Position numbers and translations under genes: made by a program. A stretch of DNA of 64,000 nt from Akkermansiaceae bacterium (GTDB lineage Bacteria; Verrucomicrobiota; Verrucomicrobiia; Verrucomicrobiales; Akkermansiaceae), in NCBI GenBank assembly GCA_903919975.1, contig CAIXKE010000038.1, positions 56,040-120,039 on the forward strand, written 5' to 3'. Shown piece after piece: positions 57,670 through 64,000 of the stretch (positions are counted from its first letter, which is position 1; each line of letters begins with the position of its first letter). The notes below the pieces were generated by a model. It saw nothing but the letters and a program-made list of their open reading frames with translations, searched no databases and was not told where the DNA came from.

Positions 57670-59442
57670 TCACGGCCGGATTTCCACACTCAGCGAAATG
57701 GTTTCAGCCTTCGGAACCGTGAGCACAACAGCTCGGAATTCCTTGTTTTGCTTTTCCGCAGATGTCGGCGGCGTGGCGGCGGTGATGCTCCATGTTCCAA
57801 TATCAGAAATTCGATGCAGAGTGATCTGTTTGCCGTTTTTCTTCAAAATCACCTGATCACCTCGCACTTCCGCTTCGGCATCGGTGAGCGCACGCCAGCA
57901 GACTTCGCCGCCAGGTGAAGTGATTTCATCCTCAATACGAACGTTTCCAGTTGCCGTATCAAACCTGGATGTCCGCTGCACTTTACCTGCGGATCCAACA
58001 TAGGCGGCACTGAGATCAAAGGTCGCGCTGAGCGATTTGCCGGTGAGGGACGAGGCGATGAGCGGGCAAGGTTTCGCATCGGCGTTTTGCAGTTTGCCGT
58101 TAATTTCGAGTGTGTTGTGCGAGCGATTTTGCATGCGGTAATAGCTCCAGCGTTCTTTTCCAAAATAACCGGGCAGATTGTAATCGTCTGAGCCAAGATC
58201 ATGAAACCAGCGGACACCATGGGCATCATAGACAAACGAGCCTACATCCATGTGGCCGTGGCTGGCAGCAGGCGTGCCGCCCTTGATGGCCAACCATGCA
58301 TCCTTGTCACTCCAACCCTTGCGGAACATGGCCATCGCCTGCTCGCCATGGAAAACCGCTGCATTCGGTATGGCGGACTCACCTTCTGGCGCGGGTGGCA
58401 GCCAAAGCACCGATAGCGGACCATAACGCTCATTCTTATTTAGCCCCTTTCCCTCATCCAACGCACGAGTGTAAAGCGCTCGGATATGCTGGGTTTGTCC
58501 GGCATCCTTGTAACGCCCAGCCAGCCAACACTGGGCGGGCGACGGCGTGGCAAGACTGGCGTTTCCATCTGCGAAATTATAAGTCAACCGGGTAGAGCTC
58601 GTTAGATGCATGATCGAACCCCCGGCTTTCTGCAAGATGGGCGCTTCGGCAGTTTTACGTCCCAAAGGACCGCAGGCGGCGAGCATCATCACATGGTAGT
58701 TGGTGCCGTAATGCCAGTATCCGGGGCCCTCCGGATACATCCCATCAGGTTGATAAAACGCACTACACTTTTCGACGAGTTTAAGCCCGCGATCAAACAG
58801 GTCTTCTGACAAACCCTCGTCGTTTCCCGCGATGGCCGCCGCCGCCAACGCGATGCCCGAGCCGCAGACTTGCGACCAATTGTTGCGTGGAATCGACCAC
58901 CAACCTTTTTTATCATAGACGCCTTTGGCGGGCTTGAGCGCCTTGTCGATAATCGCACGCTCACACATCGCACGTTGCTCCGGCGTGAGTGTTTGATAGA
59001 GCCAGTCGTATCCGGTCGCCACGGCAGTCGCCATTTCCGCGGTGTCCAGGAAATGGCTCGGATTCCAATCCTTCAGACCACAGGCGGCTTCCAGTTCAGC
59101 GATCGCCCGGAGTCTGAATTTTTCCTCACCGCCCATACGCCACGCCCAAGCCGAGTGCATGATATTGTGCAAAGCGCGGCGCGACTCACCGAGCAGGCGT
59201 TTGCCATCGGGGATTTCATAGCGGCATACCCGCTCGTTCAGGACGCGCTCCGCTTCGTTCATCACAGCCGATTGCAAGCGCATCGCCAGCGGGTCTTTAG
59301 CCAATTGATCCCTCAATTCCCCTTCCTCCGTTTTTGGAAACCACAGGCGCGGGTGCGGTTTTTCCGACAAATCGCCGACCGCGATCGCCACAGCCGCCAA
59401 CCAGATCGCCGTCATTTTCAACATGCGCGGTTTACGGGGCAT
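57670..59442 (-). CDS. Secreted heparinase II/III-family protein
   Basis: A 590-residue protein with a signal peptide (MLKMTAIWLAAVAIAVGDLS). An alginate-lyase-like (alpha/alpha) N-terminal domain runs to about residue 350 (AEMATAVATGYDWLYQTLTP, NNWSQVCGSGIALAAAAIAG, PEGPGYWHYGTNYHVMMLAA). A heparinase II/III beta domain follows with SHGHMDVGSFVYDAHGVRWF, DYNLPGYF and RSHNTLEINGKLQ. The Asn/His/Tyr residues expected of these polysaccharide lyases are visible. Substrate unknown; uronic acid-containing glycans are typical. It is not next to a sulfatase or a PL/GH cluster here. Confidence 0.88.
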   Translation of the reverse strand: MPRKPRMLKMTAIWLAAVAIAVGDLSEKPHPRLWFPKTEEGELRDQLAKDPLAMRLQSAVMNEAERVLNERVCRYEIPDGKRLLGESRRALHNIMHSAWAWRMGGEEKFRLRAIAELEAACGLKDWNPSHFLDTAEMATAVATGYDWLYQTLTPEQRAMCERAIIDKALKPAKGVYDKKGWWSIPRNNWSQVCGSGIALAAAAIAGNDEGLSEDLFDRGLKLVEKCSAFYQPDGMYPEGPGYWHYGTNYHVMMLAACGPLGRKTAEAPILQKAGGSIMHLTSSTRLTYNFADGNASLATPSPAQCWLAGRYKDAGQTQHIRALYTRALDEGKGLNKNERYGPLSVLWLPPAPEGESAIPNAAVFHGEQAMAMFRKGWSDKDAWLAIKGGTPAASHGHMDVGSFVYDAHGVRWFHDLGSDDYNLPGYFGKERWSYYRMQNRSHNTLEINGKLQNADAKPCPLIASSLTGKSLSATFDLSAAYVGSAGKVQRTSRFDTATGNVRIEDEITSPGGEVCWRALTDAEAEVRGDQVILKKNGKQITLHRISDIGTWSITAATPPTSAEKQNKEFRAVVLTVPKAETISLSVEIRP

Positions 59443-59463
59443 TCGGTCAAAATCTTTCTGGGA

Positions 59464-59678
59464 TCACAAATCATCGATCCCCACGGCCATGTCCACGCCC
59501 GCCTCGACGCCCTGCAGCAAGGCCCGCTCATCGGGCCATCCTACCGGAGACAAAACTCACGTTTTACACGCGCTTCGGTTGGTTGATGCCGTAGATCGTG
59601 CTGCTAGCGGCCGCTGTCTGGTGGTTCACTCTACTCCTGCCGAAGGGACCGGAACTTCTTGGCGACAAGCATGAATGA
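59464..59678 (+). pseudogene. Apolipoprotein N-acyltransferase C-terminal remnant
   Basis: Plus strand reads SQIIDPHGHVHARLDALQQG PLIG, then in another frame LTFYTRFGWLMP, a TAG, then IVLLAAAVWWFTLLLPKGPE LLGDKHE with TGA at 59676. The D-P-x-G-x-V-x-A-R-L strand, the L-T-x-Y-x-R-x-G turn and a final membrane helix are the C-terminus of Lnt-like acyltransferases. The upstream remainder is absent: the heparinase-like gene occupies that place on the other strand. One frameshift and one nonsense codon. A remnant left by a rearrangement; identification moderate. Confidence 0.5.
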
Positions 59679-59697
59679 TCACCCCCTTGGACTGCTG

Positions 59698-59796
59698 GCA
59701 GCCTGCTGCCGCTTTGGTTTCGCAGCCTGCTGCGGCGAAAAGCATCCAGATCACCACCGCCAGCAGGCTGACGGGGGAAAAGCGGCAGCAGGCTGC
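59698..59796. repeat. REP-like CAGCCTGCTG element, two direct and two inverted copies
   Basis: CAGCCTGCTG at 59699 and 59723; inverted at 59761 and 59786. The outer pair is an 18-base perfect inverted repeat, GCAGCCTGCTGCCGCTTT at 59698-59715 against 59779-59796. It lies between the lnt remnant and prmC. Confidence 0.9.
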
Positions 59797-59886
59797 ACGC
59801 AATCCAAGTATGCCCGGTGCCGCCACTTTGGGAATCAAAGCGCTTGGCGGGGCGGATTGGTTGGAGCAGTGTTCCGCGCGTTACGC

Positions 59887-60747
59887 ATGAGCACTGTTTT
59901 GGAAACCATCAATGGCGGCACAAGCTATCTTGAAAAGCGCGGAGTCGAGGACGCTCGCCGCAACATGCAGATGTTGGTGGCCGGGCAACTTGGATGCACG
60001 CGGATGGACTTGTATCTGCAATTCGACCGACCGCTCGAAGAAGCAATTCTCGCACCGCTGCGCGAGGCGTTAAAAAAACGTGGCGAGGGCATTCCGCTCC
60101 AACACCTGCTTGGCGCAGTCGGGTTTCACAATCGCGAATTCAAAACCGACTCCCGCGCGTTGATTCCAAGACCGGAAACCGAAGAACTCGCCGAGTGGAT
60201 TCTTTCCTGGGAACTTCCGGAAACCCAACGGGTGCTCGACATGGGCTGCGGCTCCGGAGTGCTCGGACTGACCCTCGCGGCAGATCGCCCGACCTGGAAT
60301 GTCATACTCGCCGATGTTTCGCCGGACGCCCTCGCGCTGACCCGCGAAAACGCCGCGCGGCTGGAAATCTCCAACGCCGCGTTTGTCGAAAGCGACCTAT
60401 TTACGGCGCTGCAAGGCAGCTTCGATGGCATCGTCGCAAATCTCCCTTACGTCCCGGAATCCGAACGCGCCACCATGGCCCGCGAGGTTTCGCACGACCC
60501 GGCGCTCGCGCTTTTCAGCGGCACGGATGGACTGGATCTCATCCGTCGCTTCATTCCAGAGGCATTTTCACGATTGAAACCCGGTGGCTGGCTGGTGCTC
60601 GAAATTGGTCACGATCAGGCTTCACAGGTGGCCGGATTTCTCCAAGATCACGCCTTCACGGCCATCGAAGTGAAAACCGACCTCTCCGGAGTCGCCCGTT
60701 TCCCCTTCGCCAAACGGCCGGAAAAGATTGAGGATCGTGGATTGTAG
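59887..60747 (+). CDS. prmC: Peptide chain release factor N5-glutamine methyltransferase
   Basis: A 286-residue PrmC/HemK enzyme that methylates the GGQ glutamine of release factors. The N-terminal helical domain ends in GIPLQHLLGAVGFHNREF; LIPRPETEELAEWIL, VLDMGCGSGVLGLTLAADRP (SAM loop) and the catalytic motif VANLPYVPES follow. The motif is N-L-P-Y rather than the common N-P-P-Y, a tolerated variant. ATG at 59887 was used; upstream codons in frame overlap the palindromic repeat. It is followed after 57 bp by murA. Confidence 0.9.
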   Translation: MSTVLETINGGTSYLEKRGVEDARRNMQMLVAGQLGCTRMDLYLQFDRPLEEAILAPLREALKKRGEGIPLQHLLGAVGFHNREFKTDSRALIPRPETEELAEWILSWELPETQRVLDMGCGSGVLGLTLAADRPTWNVILADVSPDALALTRENAARLEISNAAFVESDLFTALQGSFDGIVANLPYVPESERATMAREVSHDPALALFSGTDGLDLIRRFIPEAFSRLKPGGWLVLEIGHDQASQVAGFLQDHAFTAIEVKTDLSGVARFPFAKRPEKIEDRGL

Positions 60748-60804
60748 ATCGAAGATCTCTTTCTGCCATCCACTATCCCCTATCTACCATCCACTATCTA
60801 TTCT

Positions 60805-62073
60805 ATGGACAAACTCATCGTTCACGGCGGCACCACCTTGCGGGGCTCAATCAACATTTCCGGCTCAAAAAATGCCTCGCTGCCGATCCTTGCCGCCTCC
60901 TTGCTGACCGCCGAACCCTGCATCATCCGCCGCGTGCCCGATGTCTCGGACACTAACTACATGATCCAAATCCTCAGCGCGCTGGGGGCCGATGTCGAAC
61001 GCTCGTCCGGCACCGTGCGCATCACTTGCGAGGAAATTTCCGACGTCGCCCCTTACGAACTCGTCCGCCGGATGCGCGCTTCGATCTGCGTGATGGGCCC
61101 GCTGCTCGCTCGCAAAGGACGCGCGGTCGTCTCCCTGCCCGGCGGCTGCGTCATCGGCGATCGCCCGGTGGATCTCCACTTGCGCGGACTCGAAGCGCTC
61201 GGGGCAAAAATCGAATTTGAAGGTGGAAACATCATCCTCACCGCCAAGGACGGCTTGCGTGGCGCGGAAATCGACCTCCGAGGCACCCATGGCCCGACCG
61301 TTCTCGGCACCGACAACGTGATGATGGCCGCGACTTTAGCCGAAGGCATCACGGTCATCGAATCCGCCGCCGCAGAACCCGAAGTGCTCGACCTCGCGAA
61401 TTTCCTCAACGCCATGGGCGCGAAAATCACCGGTGCCGGCACCCGCCGGATCGTCATCGAGGGAGTGAAGGAACTCCATGCTGTCGAGCATACCGTCATC
61501 CCGGACCGCATTGAAGCTGGCACTTTCATGGCCGCCGCCGCGCTCGCCGGCGATGGCGTCACCCTGCGCCGGGTTTGCCGCGATCACCTCAAGGCAATCA
61601 CCGCCGCCATCGAACAATCCGGCCACCGAGTCGAATTCAACGAAGCCGGCGACTCCTGCACGATTTTCCGCGGAGAAAATCTACGGGGCGTCAATCTCGT
61701 GACCGCACCCTATCCGGGTTACCCCACCGATATGCAGGCGCAAATGACCGCTCTGCTAGCCACCACGCCGGGGATCAGCGTGATCAAGGACACCATTTTC
61801 CCGCAACGTTTCATGCACTGCGCCGAGCTCAAACGCATGGGGGCCGACATCCGAGTCGATAACGGCACCGCCGTGGTTCATGGCGTCGCGCAACTCTCCG
61901 CCGCTCCTGTCATGGCCTCCGATCTGCGCGCCTCCGCCGCCCTCGTCCTTGCCGCGCTCACCGCCAAAGGCGCCACGGAAATCAGCCGACTCTATCACAT
62001 CGACCGCGGCTACGAGCACATCGACGAGAAACTCCTCATGCTCGGCGCACACGTCGAACGCGTGAAAGATTGA
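60805..62073 (+). CDS. murA: UDP-N-acetylglucosamine 1-carboxyvinyltransferase
   Basis: A 422-residue MurA that adds enolpyruvate to UDP-GlcNAc, the first committed step of peptidoglycan synthesis. [20 protein letters not shown] is the N-terminal Lys/Asn block. Cys115 in [15 protein letters not shown] is the nucleophile that reacts with fosfomycin in typical enzymes. [16 protein letters not shown] and [17 protein letters not shown] complete the signature. Between prmC and murA lies a CCATCCACTATC stutter. pyrC follows after 108 bp. Confidence 0.97.
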   Translation: MDKLIVHGGTTLRGSINISGSKNASLPILAASLLTAEPCIIRRVPDVSDTNYMIQILSALGADVERSSGTVRITCEEISDVAPYELVRRMRASICVMGPLLARKGRAVVSLPGGCVIGDRPVDLHLRGLEALGAKIEFEGGNIILTAKDGLRGAEIDLRGTHGPTVLGTDNVMMAATLAEGITVIESAAAEPEVLDLANFLNAMGAKITGAGTRRIVIEGVKELHAVEHTVIPDRIEAGTFMAAAALAGDGVTLRRVCRDHLKAITAAIEQSGHRVEFNEAGDSCTIFRGENLRGVNLVTAPYPGYPTDMQAQMTALLATTPGISVIKDTIFPQRFMHCAELKRMGADIRVDNGTAVVHGVAQLSAAPVMASDLRASAALVLAALTAKGATEISRLYHIDRGYEHIDEKLLMLGAHVERVKD

Positions 62074-62181
62074 TCCGCCTGCTTTACCATCTCCTTGTAA
62101 TTCCGCCACCGCCCGCCAAGATCCGTTGCGCCTCCTTGGCGGCCTTTGCGTCTTGGCGGTGAAATTTTTCCCTTCACGCCC

Positions 62182-63471
62182 ATGCTTCTCATCACCAACG
62201 CCCGCATCGCCTCGGAAAACTCCCCGGACCTCACCACGGCGGATGTCTTGCTCGCCGACGGAAAAATCCAGCAAATCGGCAAGGGCCTGAGCGCCCCGGA
62301 TGGCACCCGCATCATCGACGCCGCCGGCCGCATCCTGATGCCCGGCATGTTCGATGCCCACGTCCATTTGCGCGAACCCGGATTCGAAGCCAAGGAAACC
62401 ATCGCCTCCGGCACCGAAGCCGCGATCAACGGCGGCATCACTGGCGTCGTCATGATGCCGAATACCTCGCCCGCCATCGACTCCGCCACGGTCGTCGGCC
62501 AAGTGCTCGACATCGCGAAACGCACGGCCCGCATCCCGGTTTACACTTCCGGCTGCGTGACCAAAGGCCGCCACGGCAAGGAACTCGCCGGCATCGACGG
62601 CATGTGCAAGCTCGGCGTGAAAATGCTCACCGACGATGGCGATACCACCGGCGATCCGGCCGTCCTCTATCGCGCCATGCAATACGCCACCGAGTTTGGC
62701 ATGTTCTTCGCCAGCCATTGCGAAGTCCCCGAACTCGCCGGCCCGCGCGCCCTCAATGAAGGCGATATGAGCTACCGCCTCGGCATCAAAGGCTCACCCG
62801 CTTGCGCCGAGGAAATCATCATCGATCGCGATATCCGCCTCGCCCACGCCACCGGTGCCCACATCCACATCCAACACGTCTCTAGCAAACTCGGCATGGA
62901 AACCATCGCCTGGTGGAAATCCCGCGGCGATGTCAAAGTCACCGCCGAAGTCGCCCCGCACCACTTGCTTTTCACTGATCAAGACATCGGCGACTACGAC
63001 ACCCACTACAAGATGAACCCGCCGCTGCGCACCCAAGCCGACAACGACGCGCTGCTCCAGGGACTCATCGACGGCACCTTCGATCTCATCGCCACCGACC
63101 ACGCGCCGCACACTCCATTCGAGAAATCCCAAGACTTCGTCAGCGCCCCCAATGGCATCACCGGCCTCGATACCGCGCTCGTCTCACTGCACCATTACTT
63201 CGTCGCCACCGGGAAATTCGGTTGGGATCTCATCGTAAAACGTTTCTCCGCCGAGCCACGCCGCTTCATGGGTCTGCCCGCCGTTTCCATAGAAGAAGGC
63301 CAACCCGTGGATCTCATCCTCTTCGACCCGGAAAAAGAAACAACCTTCACCAAGGACTTCATGAAATCGAAGTCACAAAACACGCCGTTTCTCGACAAAA
63401 CCCTCAAGGGAAGCGTGGACCTCGTCGTGCTCGGCAACGACGTGCTCCTTGATGCAGAAATGCGCGGTTGA
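62182..63471 (+). CDS. pyrC: Dihydroorotase (class I)
   Basis: A 429-residue amidohydrolase for the third step of pyrimidine synthesis. MFDAHVHLREPGFEAKETI carries the H-x-H metal ligands and substrate Arg; the carboxylated-Lys position of class I enzymes, KMLTDDGDTTGD, SHCEVPEL and IATDHAPHTPFEKS (final Asp) are visible. The length and T-D-D-G motif point to the class I (PyrC of Bacillus type) rather than the E. coli class. ATG at 62182 starts after a spacer holding CTTTGCGTCTTGGCGGTG, a widespread intergenic motif. Confidence 0.94.
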   Translation: MLLITNARIASENSPDLTTADVLLADGKIQQIGKGLSAPDGTRIIDAAGRILMPGMFDAHVHLREPGFEAKETIASGTEAAINGGITGVVMMPNTSPAIDSATVVGQVLDIAKRTARIPVYTSGCVTKGRHGKELAGIDGMCKLGVKMLTDDGDTTGDPAVLYRAMQYATEFGMFFASHCEVPELAGPRALNEGDMSYRLGIKGSPACAEEIIIDRDIRLAHATGAHIHIQHVSSKLGMETIAWWKSRGDVKVTAEVAPHHLLFTDQDIGDYDTHYKMNPPLRTQADNDALLQGLIDGTFDLIATDHAPHTPFEKSQDFVSAPNGITGLDTALVSLHHYFVATGKFGWDLIVKRFSAEPRRFMGLPAVSIEEGQPVDLILFDPEKETTFTKDFMKSKSQNTPFLDKTLKGSVDLVVLGNDVLLDAEMRG

Positions 63472-63864
63472 GGCTGTGATGAAATTTGACTGAATCACCC
63501 GCTCGATTCAGCAGTCAGTGCATGACACTATGAAATACAAGTTGGTTGCTTCGCAAAGGGCAATGGCTTTGGTTTTGATCGGAGTCATCGGTCACACACA
63601 GGCTGCGGATTCGGATCCAGGAGAGATGAAAATCGATTAGCCTGCGTTTATTGGGGGCAGCATGACATGACTTTTAACTCGTCGCCGGACGGTTTCTTTG
63701 GCTTCTTATTGACTAAAATTGGAAAATCAGTAAAAGAATATCAATCAAGGTATTCACTCATAATGCTCAACTCAAACTGGCAACCAATCCATACTTTGAG
63801 ACCCTGCTCTACTTTGATATCGCTTGATTTTACATAAGATTCTTCAAACTAGGCTTAAGCCGCA
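63472..63864. other. Gene-poor, AT-rich spacer
   Basis: Apart from the 36-codon frame at 63530-63640 nothing convincing was seen. From about 63650 the composition becomes clearly more AT-rich than the rest of the window, consistent with foreign or degenerate DNA. Confidence 0.5.
63530..63640 (+). pseudogene. Signal-peptide fragment of a lost secreted protein
   Basis: A 36-codon frame encoding MKYKLVASQRAMALVLIGVI then GHTQAADSDPGEMKID. It has a basic start, hydrophobic core and an A-x-A-like cleavage site (Q-A-A), then stops after 11 residues. It is too short for a secreted protein and followed by AT-rich non-coding DNA, so it is probably the stump of a truncated gene. A genuine secreted peptide cannot be excluded. 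Confidence 0.4.
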
Positions 63865-63942
63865 TTGCGCCAAATTAAATGACACCGGCGGACCAGCGAG
63901 AAAGAAGCTGAAGTAGGTTGTTGCGCCAGAAAGAATGACACC
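63865..63942 (+). repeat. Paired direct repeats at the edge of an insertion element
   Basis: TTGCGCCAAATTAAATGACA at 63865 and TTGCGCCAGAAAGAATGACA at 63921, each continuing CC, match at 18 of 22 bases and are 56 bp apart. Multiple terminal repeats of this kind mark the ends of IS21-like and related elements. Confidence 0.6.
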
Positions 63943-63966
63943 CGGATGAGAACACTTACGGGGATC

Positions 63967-64000
63967 ATGAGTCAGAAGAGCAAAATTGAATATTTGGAAA
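63967..64000 (+). CDS. Start of a probable transposase (integrase-core type), partial
   Basis: Only MSQKSKIEYLE is visible before the window ends. From memory, integrase-core transposases of several bacterial insertion elements begin with a K-x-E-Y-L motif like this. The two terminal-type repeats upstream support an insertion element entering from here. Identification is tentative. Confidence 0.4.
   Translation, partial: MSQKSKIEYLE

Noticed and set aside
61756..62718. Long open frame of 320 codons on the minus strand
   Set aside because: It is antisense to murA and pyrC, both unmistakable; composition and residue bias fit a shadow frame.

Overview
The window looks like a piece of a Verrucomicrobiota chromosome (class Verrucomicrobiae, Akkermansiaceae/Luteolibacter-like is my best guess). 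The grounds are the adjacent DUF1501/DUF1800 secreted-protein pair, the alternative complex III operon, the many small lineage-specific hypotheticals, a moderately high GC content, few Shine-Dalgarno sites and frequent GTG/TTG starts. Taxonomy is inferred from gene content only.

Layout. 1-5.9 kb: alternative complex III (actA-actB-actC-actD, running off the left edge). 6-13.4 kb: a fucose/glucose-type MFS transporter, agmatine deiminase, an IS630-family element whose ends can be read exactly, the wreck of a secreted family 2 glycosidase beside it, and katG. 13.8-24.2 kb: POT peptide transporter, a LysM protein with a catalytically degenerate L,D-transpeptidase domain, acpP, class II aldolase, pterin dehydratase and a large lipoprotein. 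24.3-26.2 kb: a patch of decayed genes, each with a different lesion. 26.3-29.1 kb: aconitase. 29.3-29.6 kb: a small membrane-protein gene thrown out of frame by a heptanucleotide repeat.

29.7-36.3 kb: a tightly overlapping four-gene operon (six-hairpin glycosidase, GT4 glycosyltransferase, a fused alkaline-phosphatase-like/EEP protein, a VTT membrane protein). I could not assign it to a described pathway and consider it the best candidate for an undescribed envelope system. 36.5-41 kb: GT9 glycosyltransferase, aspartate kinase, thioesterase and a secreted Lon-like protein. 41.2-44.6 kb: an ISL3-type transposase remnant, a sugar porter, a possible recombinase scrap and tRNA-Tyr. 44.8-52 kb: EboD-like cyclase, Nudix hydrolase, tcdA, rpmJ, an entericidin-like lipoprotein, pgsA and the DUF1501/DUF1800 pair.

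52.3-57.6 kb: a U32 peptidase invaded by repeats, translationally coupled to a methyltransferase, an FAD oxidoreductase and, 19 bp further on, a type III polyketide synthase: a compact biosynthetic cluster. 57.7-64 kb: heparinase II/III-like protein, an apolipoprotein N-acyltransferase remnant, prmC, murA, pyrC, and the edge of another insertion element.

A recurrent theme is non-coding clutter. Palindromic REP-like elements and short stuttering repeats of 7-9 bp sit in many intergenic spaces and even inside one gene, and several genes are broken by single-base lesions. This points to a genome with active repeat turnover and ongoing gene decay.
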